Shown in pieces: positions 1-8,056 of a DNA stretch of 64,000 bases. Below the pieces are notes generated by a model that saw nothing but the letters and a program-made list of their open reading frames with translations, ran no database searches and had not been told where the DNA came from. The position numbers were made by a program, and so were the translations under genes. The number at the start of each line of letters is the position of its first letter. Within the stretch, counting starts at the first letter, position 1. This stretch comes from Tsukamurella sp. 8F (GTDB lineage: Bacteria; Actinomycetota; Actinomycetes; Mycobacteriales; Mycobacteriaceae): NCBI RefSeq assembly GCF_029167375.1, contig NZ_JARFTP010000005.1, positions 175,096 through 239,095 of the forward strand, in the 5' to 3' direction.

Positions 1-1
1 C

Positions 2-1036
2 GACCGCGGCTACAGCTACACCGCGGCTTCGGGGCTCGCGCTCGCGGCGACGCTCGGCAGCTCGCTACCGCAGCCGCTGTTCGGGATCATTGCGGACCGC
101 CGCCGCATGCCGTGGATGTCGCCTCTCGGCGTCACGGTGGCAGGCGTCGGCGCGGGGGCGGCCGGCCTCGCGCAGCAGTACTGGCTCGTGTGGGCGATGC
201 TCCTGCTGTCGGGCTTGGGCGTGGCAGCCTTCCACCCCGCGGCGGGTAAGGGCGCGCGCCGCGACGCCGCCGGAAGCACAAGCGCCATGAGTCTTTTCGC
301 GGCCGGGGGAAGTGTGGGGTTCTTCCTGGCCCCGGCGCTGGTCACGCCGGCGCTTGTAGAGCTGGGCCTGGGTGCGACGGCGATCTTCGTTCCGCCCGCC
401 GTCCTGATCGGTTTCGTGCTGTGGCGACACGAACTCCGGGCTCGGACACGGGCGACGACGGTGACCGACGCCGCTGGGCGCGATCGCTGGGTACCTTTCG
501 CGCTACTGACAGCACTCGAGGTCGCGCGGTCCGTGACGTTCTTCGGGGTCAACACGTTCATCGGCGTGTACTGGATCCGTGGCCTCGGCGCGTCGCAGGG
601 GCTGGGCGGGATCGCGCTTGCCGCGTTCCTGGTGGGCGGTGTCGGCGGGACGCTGCTCGGTGGGCGGCTCGGCGACCGCCTCGGCGCGGTCCGGGCGGTG
701 CAGGCCGGCAGCATGCTCGTCATACCCGCATTGATCCTATTGCGTGTGGTGCCGGAACCCCGTGTGGCGCTTGCCTGTGCGGTCCTGGCGGGAATCAGCG
801 TCAACCTCCCGTTCGGGGTGCTGGTGAAGTTGGGGCAGGACTATCTACCGAGCCGGCCGGGCACGGCAGCAGGCGTCACGCTGGGCCTTGCCGTCAGCGT
901 CGGCGGCCTGTTCACTCCGGTGCTCGGCGAACTCGCCGACCGCCACGGCCCGGGCGCGGTGTTCACCGCCCTGTGTGCGGTTCCGGTGGCTGCCGTCGTG
1001 CTGTCCCTGATGCTGCCGCAGCCGGACGGGGCGTGA
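2..1036 (+). CDS. MFS transporter, 5' end cut by the window
   Basis: This is the C-terminal 344 residues of a major facilitator superfamily permease whose start lies before the window. The reading frame is open from base 2. It carries a motif-A-like loop (GIIADRRRMPW) near the beginning, and then alternating hydrophobic helices with a second loop GGRLGDRLG, as expected between the two six-helix halves. The overall look resembles the fosmidomycin-resistance/Fsr-like or general drug-efflux MFS groups, but the substrate cannot be read from the sequence. The stop codon overlaps a possible GTG start of the downstream acetyltransferase, so the two are probably cotranscribed. Confidence 0.85.
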   Translation, partial: DRGYSYTAASGLALAATLGSSLPQPLFGIIADRRRMPWMSPLGVTVAGVGAGAAGLAQQYWLVWAMLLLSGLGVAAFHPAAGKGARRDAAGSTSAMSLFAAGGSVGFFLAPALVTPALVELGLGATAIFVPPAVLIGFVLWRHELRARTRATTVTDAAGRDRWVPFALLTALEVARSVTFFGVNTFIGVYWIRGLGASQGLGGIALAAFLVGGVGGTLLGGRLGDRLGAVRAVQAGSMLVIPALILLRVVPEPRVALACAVLAGISVNLPFGVLVKLGQDYLPSRPGTAAGVTLGLAVSVGGLFTPVLGELADRHGPGAVFTALCAVPVAAVVLSLMLPQPDGA

Positions 1037-1062
1037 CGTCGGTCGAGTGCGAGACTGGGAGC

Positions 1063-1593
1063 ATGACGCGAGCGCGGCGGGTGACGGTGGGGGAGATCGA
1101 GCCGGAGGCGCTTGCCGCGCTGGCGGCGCGCACGTTTCCGCTCGCGTGCCCGCCGGAGCTGTCGGCTGAGGCCGTCGGCGCGTTCATAGCCGACAATCTG
1201 AGCCCGGCGGCGTTCGCCGCACACCTCGCGGATCCCGGTGCGCACGTCTACGTCGCGGGGGCGGCGGCTGCGCCCGTCGGTTACGGCCTCGTGCTGCACG
1301 GCGTCCACGGCGATGCGCCCGGGTCGTGGGTGCGCCAGAGGACCGCATACGTGTCCAAGCTCTACGTCGACCCCGGTGAGCACGGCGGTGGGATCGCGCG
1401 GGACCTCATGATCGCGGCGCTGGACGGCGCCAGAGCCGACGGATGTGCCGCAGCCTTCCTCGGGACGAATCGGAAGAATGTGCGCGCCCGGCGTTTCTAT
1501 GCCAAGCAGGGATTCGAGGTGGTCGGGGAACGGGTCTTCGTCGTGGGCGGGATCGATAACACCGACGATGTGCTCCTGCTCGCACTCACATGA
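1063..1593 (+). CDS. GNAT family N-acetyltransferase
   Basis: A 176-residue cytoplasmic acyl-CoA-dependent acetyltransferase. The acetyl-CoA-binding region is seen as YVSKLYVDPGEHGGGIARDL (the R/Q-x-x-G-x-G/A loop in a degenerate form), followed by GTNRKNVRARRFYAKQGF, the typical C-terminal GNAT beta-bulge and 'N..A..FY.K.GF' motif. The acceptor substrate is unknown. ATG at 1063 is taken as start; an alternative GTG at 1033 overlaps the MFS stop codon by translational coupling and would add ten residues. Its 3' end overlaps the convergent acyl-CoA dehydrogenase by 8 bp. Confidence 0.85.
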   Translation: MTRARRVTVGEIEPEALAALAARTFPLACPPELSAEAVGAFIADNLSPAAFAAHLADPGAHVYVAGAAAAPVGYGLVLHGVHGDAPGSWVRQRTAYVSKLYVDPGEHGGGIARDLMIAALDGARADGCAAAFLGTNRKNVRARRFYAKQGFEVVGERVFVVGGIDNTDDVLLLALT

Positions 1594-2785
1594 GGCGGCG
1601 CTTCTCCGCTCGTACCAATCCGCCGCCGATGATCAGCCGTTGGATCTCGCTGGTGCCCTCGTACAGCCGAAGCAGCCGGACGTCGCGGTAGATCCGCTCG
1701 ACCGGCACGTCGCGCATGTAGCCGCTGCCGCCGTGAACCTGCACTGCGAGATCCGCTACCCGCCCGACCATTTCGGAGCAGTAGAGCTTGGCCACCGACG
1801 GTGCTGTTCGCCGATCCGTGTTCTCGACCCAAGCGCGAGCGGCGTCGCGCACCAGCGCGCGCCCCGTCATCACGCCCGTCTGCTGGTCGGCGAGCATCGC
1901 CTGCACCAACTGGAAATCCCCGATCACCGTGCCGCCCTGCGTCGCCGTCGCGGCGTGCCGCACCGACTCGTCGAGGGCTCGCTGCGCCTGTCCGACGGCC
2001 ATCGCCGCGATATGTACGCGTCCGCGGGCGAGTGACGTCATGGCCGCCCGGTATCCAGCGTCCGCATCGCCCCCGACGAGGGCGTCGGGCCCGACTCGTA
2101 CGCCCGCGAACGCTACGTCGGAGGTCGTCGAGCCGTCCTGGCCCATCTTGGCGTCCTTGGCGCCCACCGTGATTCCCGGCGTGTCCGCGGGCACCAGGAA
2201 TACCGCGATGCCGGGCCCGGAGGTGTCCGCCTCGCGGGTGCGCGCGAACACCACGAACAGATCCGCCGACGGCGCATTGGTGATGAAGCACTTCCCGCCG
2301 TCGATGACCCAGCCGTCGCCGTCGCGCTTGGCGGTGGTGCGCAGGCCCGCCGGGTTGGAGCCGGCGCCCGGCTCGGTGAGGGCGAACGACGCGATGACGT
2401 CACCCGACGCGAGTCGGGGCAGCCACGCCTCCTGTTGCCCGCCGGTGCCGAACCCCACCAGGACCTGGCCCGCAATGCCGTTGTTGGTGCCGAACATCGA
2501 ACGCACCGCGAGCGATGTGTAGCCGAGCTCCATCGCGAGCTCGACGTCCTGCTGCAGATCCATCCCGATGCCGCCCCACCTCTGCGGCAACGCGAAACCG
2601 AAGAGACCCATCTCGGCGATCTGCTCCCGTAGGTCGGACGGGACAGCTCCGGTCTGCATGATCTCCACTTCGCGCGGTAGCACGCGATCGCGCACGAACC
2701 GGTGCACCTGCGCGAGGATATCGGCGAATACGTCGTCGGGCAGCTCGCGTTCGACCTCGGTGCTGAATATCGGGGCGGTGTGCAT
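1586..2785 (-). CDS. Acyl-CoA dehydrogenase
   Basis: A 399-residue FAD flavoenzyme that introduces a 2,3-double bond into acyl-CoA thioesters. The family signature ASFALTEPGAGSNPAG (FAD/substrate loop) lies in the middle domain, and the C-terminal YEGTSEIQRLIIG carries the glutamate that acts as catalytic base in short/medium-chain members. Length matches the family (about 380-400). The ATG at 2785 was preferred over an upstream in-frame start at 2821 because the longer N-terminus has no family counterpart. It stands alone, convergent with the GNAT gene and divergent from the META-domain gene, so chain-length specificity cannot be inferred from context. Confidence 0.92.
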   Translation of the reverse strand: MHTAPIFSTEVERELPDDVFADILAQVHRFVRDRVLPREVEIMQTGAVPSDLREQIAEMGLFGFALPQRWGGIGMDLQQDVELAMELGYTSLAVRSMFGTNNGIAGQVLVGFGTGGQQEAWLPRLASGDVIASFALTEPGAGSNPAGLRTTAKRDGDGWVIDGGKCFITNAPSADLFVVFARTREADTSGPGIAVFLVPADTPGITVGAKDAKMGQDGSTTSDVAFAGVRVGPDALVGGDADAGYRAAMTSLARGRVHIAAMAVGQAQRALDESVRHAATATQGGTVIGDFQLVQAMLADQQTGVMTGRALVRDAARAWVENTDRRTAPSVAKLYCSEMVGRVADLAVQVHGGSGYMRDVPVERIYRDVRLLRLYEGTSEIQRLIIGGGLVRAEKRRLM

Positions 2786-2893
2786 GCGACCACTATCCGC
2801 CGCCCGCCCGTTCGCGTTCAACGGGTTCCGACAACCACCGTCCGTACTGCGGTATCAGAAAGAGTCTCTTGCGTTGTTTTGTAAGGTGGACAT

Positions 2894-3367
2894 ATGACCA
2901 GACGTACTCGTATGACTTTCGCGCGCGCAGCCGCAGCGGCCGTCGCGGTCGCCTCGGTCGTGACCGTCGCGCCCGGCGCGTCGGCGGCTCCTGTCGGCCC
3001 GGGCCTGCTGCCGCCGGTGACGCCCGTGGTCGGGACTCAATGGCGTCTCGTCTCGACGGGTTATGCGCGTACGGCGCCCAAGGCGTATAAGGACGCACAC
3101 GCATCGTTCACTCTGAGCTCCAAGGGTGTCGGCGGCAACGACGGGTGCAACGGTTTCGGTGGGGATGCCGAGGTGCGGGGTCATTCCGTGACGTTCGGCC
3201 CGTTGATCTCCACGATGATGGCCTGCATCCGTCCCGGCGCTGGTGCCATCTTTCATGAGGCGTTCAAGGGTACGAGGACCTTCACCGTGGTCGGGAACCG
3301 CCTGCATCTGCAGGACGGTCCCCGCGGCTACTGGAACTTCGTGGCCGAGAAGCCGGTCGACCGGTAG
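2894..3367 (+). CDS. Secreted META-domain (HslJ-like) protein
   Basis: A 157-residue exported protein. The N-terminus is a clear Sec signal peptide: basic start, an Ala/Val-rich core around residues 9-27 and an Ala-x-Ala-type end (ASAA) near residue 32. The mature part is a META domain, recognised by GNDGCNGFGG followed by VTFGPLISTMMAC, the usual pattern for this small beta-rich fold in HslJ-like proteins. No lipobox cysteine is present, so it should be released or loosely wall-associated. The start ATG follows a good ribosome site (AAGGTGG at 2882). META proteins are linked in other bacteria to novobiocin resistance and heat shock, but no role can be assigned here. Confidence 0.85.
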   Translation: MTRRTRMTFARAAAAAVAVASVVTVAPGASAAPVGPGLLPPVTPVVGTQWRLVSTGYARTAPKAYKDAHASFTLSSKGVGGNDGCNGFGGDAEVRGHSVTFGPLISTMMACIRPGAGAIFHEAFKGTRTFTVVGNRLHLQDGPRGYWNFVAEKPVDR

Positions 3368-3371
3368 CGCT

Positions 3372-3854
3372 CTACAACGTGTCGCCGGCGAGCAGGCGGT
3401 CGAGCTTCGCGTAGCCCTCGTCGACGCCCGTCTCCATCCCGCTCTCCAGCATTGCGTCGCGCGCAGCGAAGCCGTCGACGATGCTCCGGCCGTGCAGGCG
3501 GGTGCGCCCGTCGCCCAGGTCTTCGAAGGTCATCGTGTCGAGGGAGACGCCGTCGGGCATGCCCTCCCACGTGAATGTCTGCACGAGCCGGGTGGGTGAG
3601 ACCTCGTGGAAGCAGCCGTGGAAGGCGAACTCCTCGTCACCTCGGCGTTGCACGAAACGCCAGCTGCCGCCGGTGCGCGCATCCCAGTAGTCGATCGTCG
3701 TCTCGAGGTCGTCGGGGCCGACCCAGCGCATGTACAGCTCGGGGTCGGTGTGCGCCTTCACCAGTTGTTCGACACTTGCGGCGAAGTCACGTGTGATGCT
3801 GATGGCGGGGATGTCGGGGTCGGCGCTGATAGTGGCCTTGGTGTGCGTGGTCAT
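3372..3854 (-). CDS. SRPBCC (AHSA1-like) domain protein
   Basis: A 160-residue protein of the START/Bet v1-like fold (AHSA1 family). Typical features are ITRDFAASVEQLVKAHTDPE at residues 20-39, the RWVGPDD segment, a GGSWRF strand and the C-terminal amphipathic helix GMETGVDEGYAKLDRLL. These proteins bind hydrophobic ligands; the ligand is unknown. It lies 18 bp downstream of an ArsR-family regulator on the same strand, forming the common ArsR-SRPBCC two-gene cassette. A similar cassette is present at 52.3-53.7 kb. Confidence 0.85.
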   Translation of the reverse strand: MTTHTKATISADPDIPAISITRDFAASVEQLVKAHTDPELYMRWVGPDDLETTIDYWDARTGGSWRFVQRRGDEEFAFHGCFHEVSPTRLVQTFTWEGMPDGVSLDTMTFEDLGDGRTRLHGRSIVDGFAARDAMLESGMETGVDEGYAKLDRLLAGDTL

Positions 3855-3872
3855 GATGGATCTCCTTGCTGA

Positions 3873-4226
3873 TCAATCCGGTTCGGGATTGTCGAGTTCT
3901 GCGAGTAGGGCGTCGAGGCGTGCGTATCGCTGCTCTGCGCGTACGCGGTAACGCTCGATCCACGCGGTCATGTCCGTGAGGGCGTCTGCCTCCAGGTGGG
4001 CCGGTCGGGTCTGCGCCTTGCGGCCACGACTGATCAGCCCCGCCTTCTCGAGCACGGAGAGGTGCTTCGACACGGCCTGGATGCTGACGCTGTAGTGCTC
4101 GGCCAGTTGACTCAGCGTGGCGTCACCGATGGCGAGCCGGGCGACGATGTCGCGCCGGGTCGGATCCGCGAGGGCGGAGAATGCCTGAGATAGCTGGTCC
4201 GTGATATCTCCTTCCTGCGTATTCAA
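3873..4226 (-). CDS. ArsR-family winged-helix repressor
   Basis: A 117-residue ArsR/SmtB-type regulator. The winged helix-turn-helix spans roughly residues 10-75, with the hallmark ALADPTRRDIVARL and the recognition helix SIQAVSKHLSVLEKAG. There are no metal-binding cysteines in the recognition helix, so it is probably not a metal sensor; members paired with SRPBCC genes usually are not. The start is unusual: the only canonical in-frame codon is TTG at 4226, lying inside the operator-like repeat, while a strong ribosome site (AAGGAG, 4206-4212) lies a few bases inside the frame, just before an ATC codon. The true start may therefore be a little downstream. It most likely represses its own cassette through the two palindromes upstream. 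Confidence 0.85.
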   Translation of the reverse strand: MNTQEGDITDQLSQAFSALADPTRRDIVARLAIGDATLSQLAEHYSVSIQAVSKHLSVLEKAGLISRGRKAQTRPAHLEADALTDMTAWIERYRVRAEQRYARLDALLAELDNPEPD

Positions 4227-4239
4227 CCGATCTATTGAA
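4222..4239. promoter_or_regulatory. ArsR operator candidate 1 (imperfect palindrome)
   Basis: TTCAACCGATCTATTGAA, arms TTCAA/TTGAA with 8 bases between. It is an imperfect copy of the perfect 18-bp palindrome 43 bp further on (start to start, about four helical turns). It overlaps the 5' end of the ArsR gene. Inferred site for the ArsR protein. Confidence 0.6.
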
Positions 4240-4264
4240 CACGCTACATCGAGTGAGGCAGGTG

Positions 4265-4282
4265 TTCAACCCCTTGGTTGAA
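4265..4282. promoter_or_regulatory. ArsR operator candidate 2 (perfect palindrome)
   Basis: TTCAACCCCTTGGTTGAA: perfect 7-bp arms TTCAACC/GGTTGAA around CCTT. It lies between the divergent ArsR and amidase genes. The same pattern (T.CAACC-N4-GGTTG.A) precedes the second ArsR/SRPBCC cassette at 52270, which supports a role as an ArsR operator. Confidence 0.7.
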
Positions 4283-4333
4283 TACCGGTGGAAATGCTGG
4301 GCACGTGGTCCCGCGAGTGATAGGAACGACACC

Positions 4334-5782
4334 ATGCCCATGCACGCCTTCAGTGACGACGCCCTTGGTGCGTCGGACGCCCTCGCTCTCGCGGACGCGG
4401 TCCGCACCGGAGCCGTCGCCCCCCGCGAGCTGGCGGCGGCGGCTCTCTCGCGCGCAGAAGCCGTCGCTGCGCTGAATGCTGTCGCCCATACCGGCTACGA
4501 CGAGTCGCGGCCCATCCGGGGCGGCCTGTTCGCGGGCGTGCCGACGTATGTCAAGGACAACACCGACGTCGAGGGGATGCCGACCCGATACGGCTCCGCC
4601 GCGTTCGGTGGTCGGCTCTCTCGCAGGACTTCCGCTCCCGCGAGACAGTTTCTAGCGCAGGGATTCACGCCGTTGGGCAAATCGACGATGCCGGAGTTCG
4701 GGCTGACCGCGTCCACGGAATACGCGGGCGTCGGGCGACCTGCGGCCGGACCGACCGCGACGGTGCGGCCACCGACACGCAACCCATGGGATCCCGAGCG
4801 CTCAGTGGGCGGATCGTCAGGTGGTGCGGCGGCACTGGTGGCGTCCGGAGTGGTGCCACTGGCGCACGGCAACGATGGTGGTGGCTCGCTCCGCATTCCC
4901 GCGGCCTGCGCGGGTCTCGTAGGACTAAAGCCGGCGCGCAGCCGGATGCAGGACCCGCCGGGAACGCGGCAGCTGCCGGTGAACCTCGTCACCGAGGGCG
5001 TGCTGACGCGTACCGTCCGGGATACCGCACACTACCTGGCTGCAGCAGAAGCGTTCTCTCCCGCAACGGGACTCGATCCGATAGGGCTGGTGCGCGGGCC
5101 GTCTGATCGGCGCTTCCGGATCGGGCTGGTCGTCCGCGACGCGCGTGGTCGTGACGTGGACCCGCAGGTGCGTGACGTCGTCGAATCGGCGGCGCGCGTG
5201 TTCGCGGGCGCCGGACACACGGTCGAGCCGGTGGAGCTCGAGATCGACCCACGGTTCATCGATGACTTCACGCTCTACTGGGCGGCGATCGCCGGGGCGC
5301 TCGTGGCATCGTCGAAGGCGTCGCACGGTAAGGACTTCCGGCCGGCGGACCTCGACCCGTTCACGACAGGTCTACTGGGTCTGCTCAAGCGGAGCTCGTG
5401 GCGGATCGGGCCCGCTGTCGCGCGGTTGCGGCAGACGCCCCGGGTCTACGCCCGGCAGCTCGGCACCTACGACATGCTGCTGAGTCCCGTGCTGTCCACG
5501 CCCCCGCCGCCGCTCGGGGAGTACCGGCCGGATCAGCCGTTCGACGATCTGCTCGCGCGGCTCGTCGACTACGTCGGCTTCACCCCCTTGGGTAACCTTT
5601 CGGGCGCGCCCGCGGTAGCTCTCCCGCACACCGTGATGCCCTGCGGCCTACCGGGTTCGATCCAGTTGGCGGGTGGCTTCGGGGACGAGGCGACGCTGCT
5701 CGACGCCGCCTACCAGTTCGAGGCACTGGCACCGTTCCCGACGCTGGTAGGCGCATCGACCGCAGCGGAGGTCCGCGGGTGA
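4334..5782 (+). CDS. Amidase signature family enzyme
   Basis: A 482-residue amidase hydrolysing a carboxamide to acid and ammonia. The Ser-cisSer-Lys triad is visible: the lysine in PTYVKDNTDVEG (about residue 75), and the serine cluster in SVGGSSGGAAALVASG with GNDGGGSLRIPAACAGLVGLKP, the family signature. Length is typical (about 450-500). ATG 4334 was chosen because AGGAA lies 7 bp upstream; the longer frame from 4235 would run through the ArsR operator. The stop overlaps the GTG start of the transporter gene by 4 bp, so uptake and hydrolysis genes are translationally coupled. The substrate is unknown; an amino-acid amide or N-acyl amino acid would fit the neighbouring amino-acid transporter. 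Confidence 0.9.
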   Translation: MPMHAFSDDALGASDALALADAVRTGAVAPRELAAAALSRAEAVAALNAVAHTGYDESRPIRGGLFAGVPTYVKDNTDVEGMPTRYGSAAFGGRLSRRTSAPARQFLAQGFTPLGKSTMPEFGLTASTEYAGVGRPAAGPTATVRPPTRNPWDPERSVGGSSGGAAALVASGVVPLAHGNDGGGSLRIPAACAGLVGLKPARSRMQDPPGTRQLPVNLVTEGVLTRTVRDTAHYLAAAEAFSPATGLDPIGLVRGPSDRRFRIGLVVRDARGRDVDPQVRDVVESAARVFAGAGHTVEPVELEIDPRFIDDFTLYWAAIAGALVASSKASHGKDFRPADLDPFTTGLLGLLKRSSWRIGPAVARLRQTPRVYARQLGTYDMLLSPVLSTPPPPLGEYRPDQPFDDLLARLVDYVGFTPLGNLSGAPAVALPHTVMPCGLPGSIQLAGGFGDEATLLDAAYQFEALAPFPTLVGASTAAEVRG

Positions 5783-7251
5783 GACGCTTTCGCGCGCTGG
5801 TCGTCGCGTTCGTCGCGCTGATCGTGATGGCGGTCGGGCTGCCCTCGCCGGCCCTTGCCGCCGGCGCCGCCCCCGAAGGTCCCCGCGCGGCGCCCGTGCT
5901 CCCGGTCCCCGGGGTGCTGCGGGTCGGCACCGAGGGCGTCTACCAGGTGTACAGCTACCACGACGATTCGGGTCAGCTCACGGGCTACGACGTCGACATG
6001 ATCAAGGCCGTTGCCGGAAAGCTCGGTCTACGCGTGCAGTTCGTGGAGACGCCGTGGGACTCGATGTTCGCGGCGCTCGAGTCCGGTCGGTTCGATCTGG
6101 TGGCCAACGAGGTCACGGTCAATGACGAGCGCAGGGCGCAGTACGACCTGTCCGAACCGTACATCGAGACCGTCGGGTCGATCATGGTGCGCTCGGACGA
6201 GAACTCCATCCACTCACTGGCGGACATCCGCGGGAAGCGCGCGGCGCAGAACCTCACGAGCAACTGGGCCGATGTCGCGCGGCAGGCGGGCGCCCAGATC
6301 GTCGGCGTGGGCAGCTTCACCGATGCCGCGAACCTGCTGGCTCAGGGGCGCGTCGATGTCGCCGTCAACGACGGCCTGGTAGTGCGGAACTTCCTCAAGG
6401 TGAACCCGAACGCGAAGGTCAAGATCGCGGGCGACACCCCGGACAAGGGGCAGTCCGTATTCGCGGCTCGTAAGGGATCCAGCCTGATGCCCGACATCGA
6501 TCGCGGGCTCGCCGAGATCAAGGCCGACGGCACCGCGCAGAGGATCTACGACAAGTACTTCGGTGCGTCCGCCGAGACGCAGTCCGCGCCGAGCAAGTGG
6601 AAGCTCGTGCAACGCAACCTCGTTCCGCTTCTCAAAGCAACGGTGACGGCGACCGTCCCGCTCACGGCGATCAGCTTCGTGGTGGGGCTCGCCATCGCCC
6701 TACTCGTGGCGCTCGCCCGCATCTCGAAGAATCGGATCCTGAGTGGGGCTGCGCGGGCCTACATCTCGGTCATCCGCGGTACGCCGCTGCTGGTCCAACT
6801 GTTCATCATCTTCTACGCCCTGCCGGCCCTGAACATCGTGATCGACCCGTTCCCCGCTGCTGCCATCGCCTTCTCCCTCAACGTGGGCGGATATGCCGCC
6901 GAGATCATCCGTGCGGCCATCGGCGCGGTGCCCAGGGGGCAGTGGGAGGCGGCCACGACGATCGGCATGGACTACCCGACCACATTGCGCCGGATCATCC
7001 TGCCGCAGGCGGCCCGAACCGCTACGCCGCCGCTCGCCAACACTCTGATATCGCTGGTGAAGGACACGTCGCTGGCGTCCACGATCCTGGTCACCGAGTT
7101 GCTGCGACAGGCGCAGATCGCGGCTGCGCCCACCTTCGACTTCTTCGCGATGTACGTCGTCGCAGCCGTCTACTACTGGGTCATCTGCCAGATACTGTCG
7201 CTGGCGCAGGGCCGCCTGGAGACCCGACTGGAGAGGTACGTTGCGCGATGA
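5779..7251 (+). CDS. Polar amino-acid ABC transporter: fused binding protein and permease
   Basis: A 490-residue fusion. Residues 1-29 are a signal peptide (ending ALAAG), residues about 45-265 are a periplasmic-type solute-binding domain of the amino-acid SBP family (GYDVDMIKAVAGKLGL, RFDLVANEVTVNDERRAQYDLSEPY split over the usual positions), and residues about 280-490 are a HisM/GlnP-type permease with several membrane helices and the EAA loop GQWEAATTIGMDYPTTLRRI that contacts the ATPase. Tethering the receptor to the channel is known for GlnP-like systems. Together with the next gene it makes a complete importer. Cystine/glutamine-type ligands are possible, but specificity is not visible. 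Confidence 0.92.
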   Translation: MRRFRALVVAFVALIVMAVGLPSPALAAGAAPEGPRAAPVLPVPGVLRVGTEGVYQVYSYHDDSGQLTGYDVDMIKAVAGKLGLRVQFVETPWDSMFAALESGRFDLVANEVTVNDERRAQYDLSEPYIETVGSIMVRSDENSIHSLADIRGKRAAQNLTSNWADVARQAGAQIVGVGSFTDAANLLAQGRVDVAVNDGLVVRNFLKVNPNAKVKIAGDTPDKGQSVFAARKGSSLMPDIDRGLAEIKADGTAQRIYDKYFGASAETQSAPSKWKLVQRNLVPLLKATVTATVPLTAISFVVGLAIALLVALARISKNRILSGAARAYISVIRGTPLLVQLFIIFYALPALNIVIDPFPAAAIAFSLNVGGYAAEIIRAAIGAVPRGQWEAATTIGMDYPTTLRRIILPQAARTATPPLANTLISLVKDTSLASTILVTELLRQAQIAAAPTFDFFAMYVVAAVYYWVICQILSLAQGRLETRLERYVAR

Positions 7252-8024
7252 GTGATCTGGTGGTGGTGGAGGGGCTGCGCAAGTCCTTCGGCGAGAACGA
7301 GGTACTGCGTGGCGTGGACTTCCATGTCCCCGCGGGGTCGGTGACCGTCGTCATCGGGCCGTCCGGTTCGGGCAAGACGACGGTGCTGCGCTCACTCAAC
7401 GCGCTCGAGCCGCCCGATGCGGGCGTCGTCACGGTCGGCGACGCGACGATCGACTTCGGTGCCGGCCCGCCGAAGCGCGCCGAGCTGGCGCGCTTCCGTG
7501 CACAGAGCGCGATGGTCTTCCAGTCGCACAACCTGTTTCCGCACCTGACGACGCTGCGCAACGTGACCGAGGGGCCCGTCGTCGTGCAGCGGAAGCCGCG
7601 GGCGGACGCGGAGGCGGGCGCCCGCGAGCTGCTGGCGCGGGTGGGGCTGGGCGATTTCGCGGACCGGTATCCGCACGAGCTCTCGGGCGGGCAACAGCAG
7701 CGCGTCGGCATCGCGCGGGCATTGGCGCTCGAGCCGAAGGTGGTGCTGTTCGATGAGCCCACGTCGGCCCTGGACCCGGAGCTGGTGGGCGATGTCCTCG
7801 CGGTGATGAAAGATCTTGCCGCGGAGGGTTGGACGATGGTCGTCGTCACACATGAGATCGCGTTCGCTCGGCACGTGGCCGACCAGGTGCTCTTCGTCGA
7901 CGGTGGCAGCATCGTCGAAAGTGGGCCTCCGGCGCGGGTGATCGGATCGCCGGAGCACCCCCGCACGCGGGAGTTCCTGCGGCGCATCCTCGATCCGCTC
8001 GAAGGATCTTCTCCGTTCGATTAG
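7248..8024 (+). CDS. Amino-acid ABC transporter ATP-binding protein
   Basis: A 258-residue ABC ATPase energising the adjacent fused permease. Walker A is GPSGSGKTT (about residues 34-42), the Q-loop MVFQSHNLFPH, the signature LSGGQQQR, Walker B VVLFDEPTSALDPE and the switch histidine VVTHEIAFA. This arrangement is that of the GlnQ/HisP polar amino-acid group. The ATG overlaps the permease stop (ATGA), showing tight coupling. The operon amidase-permease-ATPase ends here; the following carrier starts 32 bp later, possibly with its own promoter. Confidence 0.94.
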   Translation: MSDLVVVEGLRKSFGENEVLRGVDFHVPAGSVTVVIGPSGSGKTTVLRSLNALEPPDAGVVTVGDATIDFGAGPPKRAELARFRAQSAMVFQSHNLFPHLTTLRNVTEGPVVVQRKPRADAEAGARELLARVGLGDFADRYPHELSGGQQQRVGIARALALEPKVVLFDEPTSALDPELVGDVLAVMKDLAAEGWTMVVVTHEIAFARHVADQVLFVDGGSIVESGPPARVIGSPEHPRTREFLRRILDPLEGSSPFD

Positions 8025-8056
8025 GACACGCCAGACAAACGTGCTGTAGTGGAATT

